Source: Vagococcus fessus (GTDB taxonomy: Bacteria; Bacillota; Bacilli; Lactobacillales; Vagococcaceae). From it: a stretch of DNA of 64,000 nt. How positions within the stretch are numbered: position 1 is the first letter of the stretch; each line of letters starts with the position of its first letter. The stretch covers positions 558,001-622,000 of the forward strand of contig NZ_NGJY01000002.1 in NCBI RefSeq assembly GCF_003987565.1, in the 5' to 3' direction. The notes under the pieces are model-generated. The model was not told the DNA's origin and searched no databases. It worked only from the letters and a program-made list of their open reading frames with translations. Both the position numbers and the translations under genes were made by a program. Below, piece after piece: positions 37,903 to 49,900 of the stretch.

Positions 37903-38299
37903 CCTCCATCGTGACATTAATAACCACCCCACAGTCAGATTTTTTAAAATAACACGTATCCACACCGATCAATAGTGGGTTGTATCCTCCATTTTTCCGC
38001 TCTTTTAATTGATTAGCATATTTCTCAATGATAACTTGATTTTCTTTTCCTGACTCTGTTTTTTCTACAAAATACAATCTACTTTTATCCAGTTCTTTAA
38101 AATCCCACTTTTTACTACCGTACTCTAATTGACTTAAAAAAATATGCCAATTCAATTCTGATTTACGTTGAAAGGATAAAACAGTTTTATTTTCCACCTT
38201 TATAAGCATGTTCAATATCAAAATAATAAACGATATGACTGCTAACGCTATAATAGTTTCTACCAACGTAAACCCTGCCCAACTATTTTTTGCCTTCAC
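37862..38299 (-). CDS. comGF: ComGF-like pseudopilin
   Basis: 145 aa. The class III signal WAGFTLVETIIALAVISFI is cut after Gly by the prepilin peptidase ComC. It is a minor pseudopilin of the DNA-uptake pilus. It overlaps comGE by 17 nt, in keeping with tight translational coupling along the operon. Two cysteines lie near residues 115-121. Confidence 0.8.
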   Translation of the reverse strand: MKAKNSWAGFTLVETIIALAVISFIILILNMLIKVENKTVLSFQRKSELNWHIFLSQLEYGSKKWDFKELDKSRLYFVEKTESGKENQVIIEKYANQLKERKNGGYNPLLIGVDTCYFKKSDCGVVINVTMEDGKEFESVFPQWH

Positions 38300-38630
38300 T
38301 GATCACTACCATATTTTTATCCTTCCCTCTAACACTCAGCGTCATCTCTTTATTTTTATTACTACTGAATTCTCCATTCATCAAAAAGATACCACTTTTT
38401 TTCTCTTTTAATAACGGTTTATTACGTCTAGCCAACTCAGACTCTTCGAATAAAAAACGAGATAACTCCATCTTACTCCACATTCTCTCTCGTTGATCAT
38501 TAATTAAAAGCAACATCGGAACAATCGTTACTACCAAAAATGTCAACAATGCTAGTGAAATACCACTCTCCAGTAATAGATAACCTGAAAATTGTTTAGA
38601 CCTCACTTTCTTTTTTAGCATACTTTCCAC
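38283..38630 (-). CDS. comGE: ComGE-like pseudopilin
   Basis: 115 aa. The N-terminus SGYLLLESGISLALLTFLVV is a type IV pilin-like signal with Glu at +5. It belongs by position and size to ComGE, a minor pseudopilin. It overlaps comGD at its start (38596-38630). Confidence 0.75.
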   Translation of the reverse strand: MESMLKKKVRSKQFSGYLLLESGISLALLTFLVVTIVPMLLLINDQRERMWSKMELSRFLFEESELARRNKPLLKEKKSGIFLMNGEFSSNKNKEMTLSVRGKDKNMVVISEGKK

Positions 38631-39060
38631 TCCCTAAATAAAATTGATAGACTACCTTTTTTTGGGACTTAGTCAATAAAAATTTAAACTTTGTCACTTT
38701 ACTTAGTGTACCTGTTTCACCTAAGAAAGTAACAAATGTGTCTGTTTCCGCTCTTATATCTTCGGGTATTTCGACATAATAATGTGTTTTTACACCGTTA
38801 CTTAAAACATAATCAAAAGCTACGCTCCTCTCATTTCTTTTCATTATTATTCGACTAGCTCGACCTGAAAAAACTGCAGATTCTTGCGTTATTGTTATTA
38901 ACCTTTCAAATTCTTCAAAGAAAAATTGATTATCTAACTTTCTTTCCATATCAGGTAGTTTCAAATTTGGGATTAACGCTATAACTGATATAACAAACAA
39001 AACCATAACCATCTCTATTAACGTAAAACCTCTCCATGACCTATTCTCCGTTATCATCAT
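38596..39060 (-). CDS. comGD: ComGD-like pseudopilin
   Basis: 154 aa. WRGFTLIEMVMVLFVISVIAL is a canonical prepilin signal with cleavage after Gly-11. It is a minor pseudopilin of the competence pilus. It overlaps the comGC 3' end by 20 nt. The next ATG, one codon in, is an equal start candidate. Confidence 0.85.
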   Translation of the reverse strand: MMITENRSWRGFTLIEMVMVLFVISVIALIPNLKLPDMERKLDNQFFFEEFERLITITQESAVFSGRASRIIMKRNERSVAFDYVLSNGVKTHYYVEIPEDIRAETDTFVTFLGETGTLSKVTKFKFLLTKSQKKVVYQFYLGSGKYAKKESEV

Positions 39061-39361
39061 TTAAAGTAATATGCCATGCTATTGCTTTATCTGCTTGGCT
39101 CTTAGTTAAGTAATGTTCTTTAACAAGGTTATCATAAGTGATTTCCATTGTTTCATTCATTTCAAATAACTCAACTTGTGTTTTAATTACCTTTTCAAAA
39201 GCAACCTTACCTTGATCTTCAATCTTTACTCGTTGCGAAGCTAAATTAGGTACAAACAATAACACCAAAACGGAAATTACAAACAGTACCACTAACATCT
39301 CTATAAGAGTAAAAGCTTCAAATCCTTTTTGTGCTTGTTTACCTTTAAACATATTTTTCAT
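39041..39361 (-). CDS. comGC: Major competence pseudopilin ComGC
   Basis: 106 aa. AFTLIEMLVVLFVISVLVLL is the pilin helix. The residue before the +1 Phe is Ala, in GFEAFTLIEM, where most ComGC have Gly. Start choice: GGAGGG lies before ATG 39361, which overlaps the comGB stop as ATGA; the longer frame to 39460 lies inside comGB. It is the main subunit of the DNA-uptake pilus. Confidence 0.9.
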   Translation of the reverse strand: MKNMFKGKQAQKGFEAFTLIEMLVVLFVISVLVLLFVPNLASQRVKIEDQGKVAFEKVIKTQVELFEMNETMEITYDNLVKEHYLTKSQADKAIAWHITLNDDNGE

Positions 39362-40407
39362 AACATTCCCTCCATCTCTTGATAAATAGGTAACAAAAGA
39401 GAACCGTACGCCAAAATGATAAGTAAGGCTACTATTATGAAAATAATCGGCTGAATCCAAGAAAACAGACGTAAAACTTTAACGTTCAATTCCTCCCATA
39501 ATTGTTTCCCGTATATCTGTAATTCATCACCTAGATTCCCTTTTACTTCACCTTGTTCTATAATCCAACTTATTTCTTTTCTAAAAAATTGCCATTTCTT
39601 TATTGGTGTAACGATCGAGTTCCCCTGTTCAAGCTCACGTCCTATCGCTATAGCAACTTCTTTTAATAATGACTTATCTTCTATTTGTGACATAAGAAGA
39701 ATAATTTGCTTTAGTTCTAAACCTTGATTCAATAACTTTCCTAACTCACTGGCAAAAAAAGAAGTATAATATCTCTGAATAATTTGCTTCGCTAACGGAA
39801 ACTTTGACCAAAATATCACTTTTTTAATCTCACTCTTAGACTTAAAATAATGATTGAGCCCTATGACACTTATCACTACTAAGAAAATAAGACAACTTAT
39901 CACCACAGGTCCCATATTAATCAGAATCTGTCCCGCAGAAAAATGCGCCTTCTTATTACTCATTCCAATTTGGGGTAATATAACACTTTTCATCATCATC
40001 ATTACACCCACCAAGAAAAAAATAAGCAAACTAGGGTATGCCATGACACGTTTTAATTCTGCTAATTGCTTCTCTCTATCTAAAACCTGCTGATGTATTA
40101 AAGAAAGTGTCCCTTCTAAATCACCATGAGTTTCGGCCAAATAAAGCAACATCACCTGCTGTGAATCAAATTGAGATTTTGCCAACGCAGAGGATAAGCT
40201 AATTCCTTCCGCCAAATCATTCCTAAGTTGTTGTGCTAAATAAGCAGATTCGGCTTTAATTGTTACCATATAAGATAAACTTTCTTGAATACTAAACCCA
40301 TTACGGAGTAAATCATCTAACAATTTCAAAAAAACCGCTTGTTGTTTTCGCTTTTTTTGCTTACTGTAATGTTTCTTGGTCAAAACTTTTTTTAGAAATA
40401 AAACCAT
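39358..40407 (-). CDS. comGB: ComGB-like pilus inner-membrane assembly protein
   Basis: 349 aa from ATG 40407. T2SF/PilC-type repeats (about residues 20-130 and 220-340) with three membrane segments, for instance LIFFLVGVMMMMKSVIL and IIFIIVALLIILAYG. It is the platform for pseudopilus assembly. The longest open frame (to 40584) would overlap comGA by over 220 nt, so an internal start is preferred. ATG 40407 has only a weak site and overlaps comGA by 47 nt. Confidence 0.85.
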   Translation of the reverse strand: MVLFLKKVLTKKHYSKQKKRKQQAVFLKLLDDLLRNGFSIQESLSYMVTIKAESAYLAQQLRNDLAEGISLSSALAKSQFDSQQVMLLYLAETHGDLEGTLSLIHQQVLDREKQLAELKRVMAYPSLLIFFLVGVMMMMKSVILPQIGMSNKKAHFSAGQILINMGPVVISCLIFLVVISVIGLNHYFKSKSEIKKVIFWSKFPLAKQIIQRYYTSFFASELGKLLNQGLELKQIILLMSQIEDKSLLKEVAIAIGRELEQGNSIVTPIKKWQFFRKEISWIIEQGEVKGNLGDELQIYGKQLWEELNVKVLRLFSWIQPIIFIIVALLIILAYGSLLLPIYQEMEGML

Positions 40408-41380
40408 AAGCCCAAGCTTTTGCCAGTGTCTGTTGCCACGTTTCAGTACCCCTCTCACCAAAAATTTCTTCGTCAAATAACGTATCAAATAACGCCCCAT
40501 CCCCTCTACCCAAGCACCCTTCATCACACTGTTCTTCTCCACAATATGGACAATAAATAGGCAGTAACCTTTGAAAAATAACACCTTCTAAACACTGCTT
40601 AATTTCATTACGAGTCACGCCTAATTCTAATAGCCTCTCAACAACATGGTATTTACTTCTAGCATGGACCGTCGAAAATACCATATGCCCTGTTAATGCA
40701 CTCCGAACAACAGCTCTAGCGGTTTCACTATCTCGTATCTCACCAACTATCAAAATATCCGGACGGTGTCTCAAACACACGGCTATTAACGAATCATATG
40801 TCATACCTATTTTTTCGTTGACCTGTAATTGTAAAAAATTAGCGACTTCAATTTCTACTGGATCTTCAATACATATGACTTGTCCATTACCTCCCACTAC
40901 TTCCTTTACCAATTGATACATCGTACTCGTTTTCCCCGAGCCTGTCGGCCCACAAAATAGATATAAGCCTCGCCTCTTCACTTTTCGAGTTAATTTTTCC
41001 CATTGAGCAGGAAAAAACATCTGATAAGGGCTATCTTCTGTAAAATATCCCAAAAATCGAATCACTAAACTTTCCCTATTTTTAAAATCAGCAACTGTCG
41101 ACAAGCGAATTCTAATCATTTGCGTCGTATTAGGTACTTCAATATGCGTAGCCCCCATCTGCCCTCGCCGCTTTTCTGACACATCCATATCTGCCATATA
41201 CTTAAAAAATAATATGAGTTGATTACCTTCCTCTTCACTTAAAGCTATTGGAGAAAAACGTGTATAGCCACGACGAAAAATTACACGATAGCCGATTTCG
41301 ATTGGTAAAATATACAAATCATTCGCCCGATGCTCATGCCCTTCTTTAATCAACTGTGTACCTAACGCCTTAATATTCAT
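40361..41380 (-). CDS. comGA: Competence pilus ATPase ComGA
   Basis: 339 aa GspE/PilB-type ATPase. Walker A FCGPTGSGKTSTMY, Asp box CIEDPVEIEV, Walker B RHRPDILIVGEIRDSETA and His box TGHMVFSTVHA are clear. A C-terminal cysteine cluster CPYCGEEQCDEGC may bind zinc. It powers assembly of the DNA-uptake pilus from the cytosolic face. It is first gene of the operon; AGGAGG precedes the start. No ComX- or ComK-type promoter was assigned. Confidence 0.93.
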   Translation of the reverse strand: MNIKALGTQLIKEGHEHRANDLYILPIEIGYRVIFRRGYTRFSPIALSEEEGNQLILFFKYMADMDVSEKRRGQMGATHIEVPNTTQMIRIRLSTVADFKNRESLVIRFLGYFTEDSPYQMFFPAQWEKLTRKVKRRGLYLFCGPTGSGKTSTMYQLVKEVVGGNGQVICIEDPVEIEVANFLQLQVNEKIGMTYDSLIAVCLRHRPDILIVGEIRDSETARAVVRSALTGHMVFSTVHARSKYHVVERLLELGVTRNEIKQCLEGVIFQRLLPIYCPYCGEEQCDEGCLGRGDGALFDTLFDEEIFGERGTETWQQTLAKAWAYGFISKKSFDQETLQ

Positions 41381-41425
41381 AATTACCTCCTCGCTCTAAA
41401 GTATGCTGTAACTTTTAATTTTCAC

Positions 41426-41463
41426 GAAAAAAAAAAGACAACTTAGGATATAAGTTGTCTTTT
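41426..41463 (-). terminator. Terminator of yebC
   Basis: AAAGACAACTTA and TAAGTTGTCTTT flank GGATA, and ten or more T residues follow on the minus strand. It separates yebC from comG. Confidence 0.8.
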
Positions 41464-42187
41464 ATAACTCGGCTGATGTAAATACCTCTGATACATCATC
41501 ATCTTCTTCTAATGCTTCTACCAGTTTTTCTAACACTTCTTGTTGATTTTCTGTTAATTCAACCCTCGTCTGTGGTTCCATTGTTAATTCAGCTTGAGCA
41601 AGATCTAACCCTTCAGCTTTTAATGTGTCACGAACGGTTGTAAAATCACTTGGTTCTGTATACACTTCAAAAACATCTTCTTCTGTACGTAAATCGTCTG
41701 CACCTGCTTCTAGTACCAACATAAGCATGTCATCTTCATCTACCTCTAGTCCTTCTCTCGCTATAGCAATATAACCTTTTCGGTCAAACATATAACTAAC
41801 AGACCCCGTTTCACCTAATGCACCACCATTTTTATTAAAGGCAACACGAATATTTGTCCCTGTACGATTACGATTATCTGTTAGACAATGAACTAAAATT
41901 GCGACACCAGCTGGCCCATACCCTTCATAAACTACTTCATCGTAATTTTCACCTTCACCTGCTGACGTTGCTTTCTTTATCGCACGCTCAATATTATCAT
42001 TAGGCATATTAGCCGACTTGGCCTTATCTAAAACTAAACGCAATGCTGGATTTGTATCCGCATCAGGACCACCACTTTTAGCTGCAACATAAATTTCACG
42101 TGATAATTTTTGAAATACTTTTCCACGTTTAGCATCCTGTGCATTTTTTCTACCTTGAATATTTTTCCATTTAGAATGTCCTGCCAT
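41462..42187 (-). CDS. YebC/PmpR-family regulator
   Basis: 241 aa from ATG 42187, opening [23 protein letters not shown], the family signature. It has three domains with an acidic C-terminus. YebC-family proteins act in transcription regulation and, as recently shown for YebC2-type members, relieve ribosome stalling at proline runs. The frame to 42196 adds MFG, but GAGGTG is better spaced for 42187. Confidence 0.92.
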   Translation of the reverse strand: MAGHSKWKNIQGRKNAQDAKRGKVFQKLSREIYVAAKSGGPDADTNPALRLVLDKAKSANMPNDNIERAIKKATSAGEGENYDEVVYEGYGPAGVAILVHCLTDNRNRTGTNIRVAFNKNGGALGETGSVSYMFDRKGYIAIAREGLEVDEDDMLMLVLEAGADDLRTEEDVFEVYTEPSDFTTVRDTLKAEGLDLAQAELTMEPQTRVELTENQQEVLEKLVEALEEDDDVSEVFTSAEL

Positions 42188-42210
42188 TCCAAACACCTCT
42201 TTCTAGTCGA

Positions 42211-42735
42211 TTATGATCTTTTCTTTCTATTTGCACTAATTGTAAAGACTAACATACAAATAATAACAGCTGTCGCTGCTCCTATACTATCTAAAATAAC
42301 ATCTTGAAACATAGGCGAACGTCCTCCAGTAATCATCTGATGACATTCATCAAGTGCCGCATATCCTGTAGCAGATAACCAGCTCACTACCCCTGTTAAA
42401 AATAAATTTTTCAAACGCGGTCGTAATCCTAAAAATAACGCACCTGACAGTAAAAAGAAACTCATAAAATGAGCGGCTTTACGAATAAAAAATTCAACAA
42501 ACTTAGCATAACCACTCGCTTCTATGCTAACTGGACTTCCGCCATACATAAAGCTAATCTGACTCAATCGTTCTTTAAAAGGTTCACCACTTAGTAACTT
42601 ACTAAGTAAGCCGACTTGAGACTGCTCTTCATACGTCTGTGACGAACTGAAAAATAAAATAAAGCCTACTAGTAACGCTGCACCTAAATAAAAACTTCCA
42701 TTCTTTACGTACTTACTTTTCTTCGAATTCGCCAC
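42211..42735 (-). CDS. VanZ-family membrane protein
   Basis: 174 aa with about four membrane segments. VanZ-like motifs: RKAAHFMSFFLLSGALFLGL and DECHQMITGGRSPMFQDVILDSIGAATAV. VanZ of vancomycin clusters gives low-level teicoplanin resistance, but chromosomal VanZ-like proteins have no settled function. It overlaps the upstream 95-aa gene by 23 nt. Confidence 0.82.
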   Translation of the reverse strand: MANSKKSKYVKNGSFYLGAALLVGFILFFSSSQTYEEQSQVGLLSKLLSGEPFKERLSQISFMYGGSPVSIEASGYAKFVEFFIRKAAHFMSFFLLSGALFLGLRPRLKNLFLTGVVSWLSATGYAALDECHQMITGGRSPMFQDVILDSIGAATAVIICMLVFTISANRKKRS

Positions 42736-43000
42736 GTGCTTCTTCCTCTTCTACCTGTTCTTTCAACAACTCTTCTTCTCTAATTACTTCAGCCGCTTCC
42801 ATAACTTGTTTTATTTTTTTTGTTAAAAATACTTCTAAACTTGTTTTATTTTGTTCTTCTTTACTCAAATCATAAAATTCATTTTCCCAAATATAGAAAT
42901 TCCCTTTTAAAATTCCTGAATATTTTGCATAAAGACTTAGTAATTCTTCTTGTTCTTCACCTACATAATTTTTTTTGATATAACTTTTGATACCAAACAT
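42713..43000 (-). CDS. Small hypothetical protein, charged
   Basis: 95 aa, not recognised. It is acidic, with no membrane segment and a C-terminal coiled-coil-like stretch rich in Glu (EEELLKEQVEEEEARGEFEE). It lies between rpoC and the VanZ-like gene and overlaps the latter by 23 nt. In streptococci a small unrelated gene (DUF1033) holds a comparable place between rpoC and the com operon; I do not claim homology. AGAAGG precedes the start. Confidence 0.6.
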   Translation of the reverse strand: MFGIKSYIKKNYVGEEQEELLSLYAKYSGILKGNFYIWENEFYDLSKEEQNKTSLEVFLTKKIKQVMEAAEVIREEELLKEQVEEEEARGEFEEK

Positions 43001-43067
43001 AAAAATGCCTTCTTTCTATAAGTTATCTATCGTAACTGTACCATATTTTTAATAACTCTTTCAAATA

Positions 43068-43100
43068 CAAAAAAGGCCGAGACAGACGTCTCGACCCTTT
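43068..43100 (-). terminator. Terminator of rpoBC
   Basis: AAAGGGTCGAGAC and GTCTCGGCCTTT flank GTCT, then a T-run on the minus strand. Confidence 0.85.
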
Positions 43101-43114
43101 AGTTAGCTAGATGA

Positions 43115-46100
43115 CTATTTCTTTTCAGAATTTAGAGCATCTTCAGCAGCCATTTGCGCTTCAATATCGCTAATGCTATAAACATTTTCGCTTGCTACGC
43201 CGACTTCTTTTGGCTCCATGTTACGGTATTTAGGCATACCTGTTCCGGCTGGAATAATCTTACCAATGATAACATTTTCCTTAAGACCAAGTAATGGATC
43301 TTTCTTACCACGAATCGCAGCATCAGTAAGAACACGAGTTGTTTCTTGGAATGATGCAGCTGATAAGAAACTATTCGTTTCTAGAGACGCTTTAGTAATA
43401 CCTAACAATACTGGACGACCAGTCGCTGGTGTACCACCGGCAACAAGTGTGCTGTAGTTTTGTTCTTTAAATTCTGAGATATCAATTAAAGTACCTGGTA
43501 AGATATCAGTGTCACCTGGATCCATAACACGGATTTTACGTAACATTTGACGTACCATAACTTCAATATGTTTATCGCCGATTTCTACCCCTTGCATACG
43601 GTATACTTTTTGTACTTCACGAAGTAAGTATACGCCAACAGATAAAACATCACGAATTTGTAATAATTGTTTTGGTTCGATTGAACCTTCCGTAAGAGCT
43701 TCACCACGTTTAATCATATCGCCTTCTGCCACTTTCAAACGAGAAGTGTAAGGGACAGCGTATGTACGTGTATCAGTTGTTCCTTTGATTGTGATTTCAC
43801 GTGTACGAGTAGCTGCATCTTCTGTAATATCAATAACATCACCTGTTACTTCTGTTACAACTGCTTGCCCTTTCGGATTACGTGCTTCAAAAATCTCTTG
43901 GATACGAGGTAAACCTTGAGTAATATCATCTCCGGCAACCCCACCCGTATGGAACGTACGCATTGTTAACTGAGTACCGGGCTCACCGATTGATTGAGCG
44001 GCAATTGTACCAACTGCTTCACCCACTTCAACTTCAAGACCAGTAGCCATGTTACGGCCATAACAGTGACGACATACACCGTGTTTAGTATTACATGTAA
44101 ATACTGAACGGATTGTCACTTTCTCAACGCCAGCTTCAATGACTTGTTTTGTTAAATCTTCTGTAATCATTTCATTAGCGCCAACAATCACTTCGCCAGT
44201 TTCTGGGTGAAGAATTGATTTACGAGCGTAACGTCCTAATAGACGTTCTTCTAATGTTTCAATGACTTCGTTACCTTCTTTAATCGCAGTTACATCTAAA
44301 CCACGGTCAGTACCACAATCGTCTTCACGAATGATAACATCTTGGGCAACGTCAACTAAACGACGAGTTAAGTAACCTGAATCGGCTGTCTTAAGGGCTG
44401 TATCGGTCATACCTTTACGAGCACCATGAGTTGAGATAAACATCTCTAAGACTGTTAAACCTTCTCGGAAATTTGAGATGATTGGTAATTCCATGATACG
44501 TCCATTCGGAGCGGCCATAAGTCCACGCATACCAGCAAGCTGCGTAAAGTTAGAGATATTACCACGGGCTCCAGAATCACTCATCATGAAGATCGGGTTT
44601 TTGTCGTCTAAACTTTCCATCAGTTTCAATTGGATTGCATCTTTAACGCCATTCCAAATTCCAATAACGCGTTCATAACGTTCGTCATCTGTAATCAGAC
44701 CACGACGGAATTGTTTTGTTACATTTTCAACTTTAGTATGGGCTTCTTCAATTAATTCTTGTTTTTCATGTAAGACTACGATATCCGCAATCCCTACAGT
44801 CATACCCGCAATTGTTGAGTGTTTATAACCTAAATCTTTCATTCTATCTAACATTTTAGATGTTTCTGTAATCTTGAAGCGCTTGAAGACTTCAGCGATA
44901 ACATTACCAAGATTTTTCTTCTTGAATGGTCCAACTAATTCTTGCTCTTTAATATGAGCAGGAATATCTGTTCCGTTTTCAACGAAGTATTTATCTGGAG
45001 TTTGAATAGTTAAGTTATAATCTGTCGGTTCATTTAAGTATGGGAACTCTGGAGGCATAATTTCATTGAAAAGAGCCTTACCAACAGTTGTAATCAATGT
45101 ACGTTCTTTTTGCCAATCAGTGAATGGTTTTTCTGGCATCGATGACGTTTGTAACCCGATACGAGTATGTAAATGTACATAGCCATTTTTCCATGCTAAT
45201 TCAGCTTCTTGAACGTTACGGAAGACCATACCTTCACCTTCACGGCCATCTTCTTCCATTGTTAAGTAGTAGTTACCTAGGACCATATCCTGAGATGGTG
45301 TTACTACTGGTTTACTATCTTTTGGATTCAAGATATTTTGAGCGGCAAGCATTAACATACGCGCTTCAGCTTGAGCTTCATCATTAAGTGGCACGTGAAC
45401 GGCCATTTGGTCTCCATCGAAATCGGCATTATAGGCTTCACATACTAATGGGTGAAGACGGATAGCGCGTCCTTCAACAAGAACTGGTTCGAACGCTTGG
45501 ATACCTAGTCTATGAAGAGTAGGTGCTCGGTTAAGTAATACTGGATGTTCTTTAATAACATCTTCTAATACGTCCCAAACTTCGTCTTCTTGACGTTCGA
45601 TTTTACGTTTCGCATTTTTAATGTTGCTAGCGATTTCGCGTCCAACTAATTCACGCATAACAAATGGTTTGAATAATTCAATCGCCATTTCTTTTGGTAA
45701 ACCACATTGGTACATTTTTAAGAACGGTCCTACTACGATAACTGAACGACCTGAATAATCGACACGTTTACCAAGTAAGTTTTGACGGAAACGACCTTGT
45801 TTCCCTTTTAACATATGAGAAAGTGATTTAAGTGGACGGTTACCTGGTCCAGTAACTGGACGGCCACGACGACCATTATCAATCAAAGCATCTACTGCTT
45901 CTTGTAACATACGTTTTTCATTTTGAACGATAATATTTGGTGCCATTAAGTCTAATAAACGTTTCAAACGGTTATTACGGTTAATTACACGACGGTATAA
46001 ATCATTCAAATCAGACGTGGCAAAACGGCCACCTTCTAATTGAACCATTGGGCGTAAATCTGGTGGGATAACTGGAACAACGTCCATTACCATCCAGCCA

Positions 46101-46789
46101 GGTTCGTTGCCTGAGCTACGGAATGCTTCTAAAATGTCTAAACGACGGATAGCACGTGTACGTTTTTGACCTGAAGCTGTTTTTAACTCTTCTTTTAATT
46201 CAAGAACTTCACGTTCTAAATCAACATCATCTAATAAACGTTTAACAGCTTCAGCACCCATTCCAGCTTGGAAAGATTGACCGTACTGTTCACGTTTTTC
46301 ACGATATTCACGTTCAGTTAATAATTGTTTTTTCTCTAAAGTTGTATCACCTGGTTCAATAACTACATATGATGCAAAGTAGATGACTTCTTCAAGGGCA
46401 CGAGGACTCATATCTAAGATAAGACCCATACGACTTGGAATCCCTTTAAAGTACCAAATGTGTGATACTGGTGCTGCTAATTCGATGTGAGCCATACGTT
46501 CACGACGAACTTTTGAGCGTGTTACTTCCACGCCACAACGGTCACAGACGATTCCTTTATAACGGATACGTTTGTACTTACCACAAGCACATTCCCAATC
46601 TTTAGTAGGACCAAAGATACGCTCACAGAATAATCCTTCGCGTTCTGGTTTCAATGTACGGTAATTGATTGTTTCTGGCTTTTTAACTTCACCATAAGAC
46701 CAGCTTCTAATTTTTTCTGGAGAAGCTAAACCAATTTGCATGCTTTCGAATTTATTTACATCGATCAAAAGGTGTTCCCTCCATTTCAT
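43115..46789 (-). CDS. rpoC: RNA polymerase subunit beta'
   Basis: 1224 aa. Zinc finger [20 protein letters not shown] near residue 70, catalytic [12 protein letters not shown] (Mg2+-binding aspartates), trigger-loop region and second zinc site [13 protein letters not shown] are all intact. It is the catalytic subunit with RpoB. The 148-bp gap after rpoB has no terminator I could recognise, so cotranscription is expected. Confidence 0.98.
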   Translation of the reverse strand: MKWREHLLIDVNKFESMQIGLASPEKIRSWSYGEVKKPETINYRTLKPEREGLFCERIFGPTKDWECACGKYKRIRYKGIVCDRCGVEVTRSKVRRERMAHIELAAPVSHIWYFKGIPSRMGLILDMSPRALEEVIYFASYVVIEPGDTTLEKKQLLTEREYREKREQYGQSFQAGMGAEAVKRLLDDVDLEREVLELKEELKTASGQKRTRAIRRLDILEAFRSSGNEPGWMVMDVVPVIPPDLRPMVQLEGGRFATSDLNDLYRRVINRNNRLKRLLDLMAPNIIVQNEKRMLQEAVDALIDNGRRGRPVTGPGNRPLKSLSHMLKGKQGRFRQNLLGKRVDYSGRSVIVVGPFLKMYQCGLPKEMAIELFKPFVMRELVGREIASNIKNAKRKIERQEDEVWDVLEDVIKEHPVLLNRAPTLHRLGIQAFEPVLVEGRAIRLHPLVCEAYNADFDGDQMAVHVPLNDEAQAEARMLMLAAQNILNPKDSKPVVTPSQDMVLGNYYLTMEEDGREGEGMVFRNVQEAELAWKNGYVHLHTRIGLQTSSMPEKPFTDWQKERTLITTVGKALFNEIMPPEFPYLNEPTDYNLTIQTPDKYFVENGTDIPAHIKEQELVGPFKKKNLGNVIAEVFKRFKITETSKMLDRMKDLGYKHSTIAGMTVGIADIVVLHEKQELIEEAHTKVENVTKQFRRGLITDDERYERVIGIWNGVKDAIQLKLMESLDDKNPIFMMSDSGARGNISNFTQLAGMRGLMAAPNGRIMELPIISNFREGLTVLEMFISTHGARKGMTDTALKTADSGYLTRRLVDVAQDVIIREDDCGTDRGLDVTAIKEGNEVIETLEERLLGRYARKSILHPETGEVIVGANEMITEDLTKQVIEAGVEKVTIRSVFTCNTKHGVCRHCYGRNMATGLEVEVGEAVGTIAAQSIGEPGTQLTMRTFHTGGVAGDDITQGLPRIQEIFEARNPKGQAVVTEVTGDVIDITEDAATRTREITIKGTTDTRTYAVPYTSRLKVAEGDMIKRGEALTEGSIEPKQLLQIRDVLSVGVYLLREVQKVYRMQGVEIGDKHIEVMVRQMLRKIRVMDPGDTDILPGTLIDISEFKEQNYSTLVAGGTPATGRPVLLGITKASLETNSFLSAASFQETTRVLTDAAIRGKKDPLLGLKENVIIGKIIPAGTGMPKYRNMEPKEVGVASENVYSISDIEAQMAAEDALNSEKK

Positions 46790-46937
46790 ATTATGACTAT
46801 AAGTTAGAGAATTTAAACTTAGTCGCTGTTAATAGTTAGAACAACAAGGAAAGTTACTTTTCAGTAACATCCCCCGCTATTCTTCTATTAAACAGATCGA
46901 TTTTTAAAATGCTAGCCTCAAAAAGACTAACGATCAA

Positions 46938-49900
46938 TTAATCTTTTTTCTCTGCATTCTTTGCTGCTTGTTCTTGAGCGTATTTCGTTAATGCATCAAC
47001 GGTAATTAAATCGTCTTCATCATCATCCATATCGCGCAATTCAATTTCTTGATCGTCAATATCAAGTACTTGCATATCTAAACCTAATGATTGTAATTCT
47101 TTCACCAATACGCGGAATGATTCTGGTACGCCTGGTTTTGGAATTGGTTCACCTTTAACGATTGCTTCGTAAGTTTTAACACGACCAACCACGTCATCTG
47201 ATTTGTACGTTAAGATTTCTTGAAGAGTATAAGCCGCACCGTAAGCTTCCAGTGCCCATACTTCCATCTCTCCGAAACGTTGTCCACCAAATTGTGCTTT
47301 ACCACCAAGAGGTTGTTGTGTAACTAATGAGTAAGGTCCTGTTGAACGTGCATGTAATTTGTCATCAACCATGTGGGCTAATTTCAGCATGTACATAACC
47401 CCAACAGATAGGCGGTTATCAAATGGTTCACCTGTACGACCATCGTAAAGAATAGTTTTGGCATCTTTAGCCATACCCGCTTCACGAACTGTTGACCATA
47501 CATCTTCCTCGTCAGCTCCATCAAATACAGGAGTTGCAACATGAATACCTAATTGACGAGCAGCCATACCTAAGTGTAACTCAAGTACTTGCCCGATATT
47601 CATACGAGATGGTACCCCTAATGGGTTAAGCATGATATCAACTGGTGTACCGTCAGGCATAAATGGCATGTCTTCTTCTGGCATAATGCGAGAAACTACC
47701 CCTTTATTACCATGACGTCCGGCCATTTTATCCCCTTCGTGAATTTTACGTTTTTGAACGATATAAACACGAACTAACATATTAACACCTGGAGATAATT
47801 CATCGCCAGCTTCACGAGTAAAGATCTTAACATCATGAACGATTCCGTCACCACCGTGAGGAACACGTAGAGACGTGTCACGAACTTCACGCGCTTTTTC
47901 ACCGAAGATAGCGTGTAATAAACGCTCTTCAGCTGATAATTCAGTTACACCCTTAGGCGTTACTTTACCAACTAATAAATCACCATCTTTAACTTCAGCA
48001 CCGATACGGATAATACCCATTTCGTCTAAGTTTTTAAGAGCGTCTTCCCCAACGTTAGGGATTTCGCGAGTGATTTCTTCAGGTCCTAATTTTGTATCAC
48101 GAGCTTCTGATTCATATTCTTCAATATGGATAGATGTATACACATCATCTTTAACCAGACGGCGACTCATAATGATCGCATCCTCGTAGTTGTAACCTTC
48201 CCATGTCATGAAGGCAACTAAGACGTTTTGACCTAAAGCCATTTCGCCTTCTTCCATAGATGGGCCATCCGCAAGAACGTCGCCTTTATCTACTTTTTCA
48301 CCTAATGTCACGATTGGACGTTGGTTATAACACATACCCGCATTAGAACGGCTAAATTTAATAACTGAATATTTATCAAGTGTTCCGTTTGAACGACGAA
48401 CGCGAACTTCGCTAGCGTCAACAAATTCAACAACACCATCATGTTTACATACTAAAGCTGAACCTGAGTCATGAGCTGCTTTATATTCCATACCAGTTCC
48501 TACAAACGGAGAACGAGGTTGGATTAATGGAACAGCCTGACGTTGCATGTTCGCTCCCATTAGGGCACGGTTGGAGTCATCATTTTCCAAGAAAGGAATA
48601 CAAGATGTCGCAACGGCAACTACCTGTTTAGGAGAAACGTCCATGTAGTCAACTTTATCGATTGATACTTCTAAGTTTTCACTTTGGATACGAGCCATAA
48701 CGACATCGTTAGCAAAGCTTCCATCTTCGTTTAATTTTGAGTTCGCTTGAGCGACCATGTAATGATCTTCCTCGTCAGCTGTTAAGTAATCAATATGCTC
48801 TGTTACTTTACCAGTTTTACGATCAACACGACGGTATGGTGTTTCGATGAAACCATAGTCATTGATTTTCGCATAACTAGACAAGCTATTGATTAACCCG
48901 ATATTTGGACCCTCTGGAGTCTCAATCGGACACATACGGCCGTAATGTGAGTAATGTACGTCACGAACTTCATAACCGGCACGGTCACGAGTCAAACCAC
49001 CAGGCCCTAAGGCTGATAGACGACGTTTGTGAGTTAACTCACCTAATGGGTTTGTTTGGTCCATGAATTGTGACAATTGAGAAGAACCGAAGAACTCTTT
49101 AATTGACGCAACAACTGGACGAATATTAATTAATTGTTGTGGTGTTAATGTTTCAGTGTCTTGGATAGACATTCTTTCACGAACCACACGTTCCATACGA
49201 GCTAACCCGATACGGAATTGGTTTTGTAATAACTCACCAACTGAACGGATACGACGATTACCTAAGTGATCGATGTCATCCACTTTACCGATTTCTTCTT
49301 GTAAGTTAAAGAAATAACTCATTGAAGCAACCACGTCAGCAGGAATAATTGTTTTACAATCTGCATCAATTTGACCGTTACCGATTACGTTAACGATACG
49401 TTCTGGATCTTTAGGTGACACGACTTTAATCACTTGGATTGTCATCGGTTCAGTTACAACCGCATCTTCTGATGGGTAGTAAGTCACGTTGTTGATACCA
49501 GCGTCTAAATGTTTTTCTAATTCTTCCATGATAGCGTGAGTGATCACAGTACCTTTTTCGAATAAGATTTCACCAGTTTCAGGGTCAACTAACGTTTCAC
49601 CTAATGTTTGGTTTAATAAACGAGTTTTTAGACTTAATTTTTTGTTTACTTTGTAACGACCAACTGCTGCTAAGTCGTAACGTTTTGGATCGAAGAAACG
49701 AGCATTTAACAAGTTACGAGAACTGTCAGCTGTTTTCGGCTCACCAGGGCGTAAACGATCATAAATATCTTTCAGACCTTCCTCTGTACGAGAATCTGAT
49801 GAATTTTTATGAATATCTTTTTCTAACGTCAAGCGTAAGCTTTCGTTATCGCCGAAGATTTCTAAGATTGTATCATCTGACCCGAAACCTAACGCACGAA

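Noticed and set aside
40408-40584. Longer N-terminus of ComGB.
   Set aside because: It would overlap comGA by over 220 nt and adds residues unlike the family.
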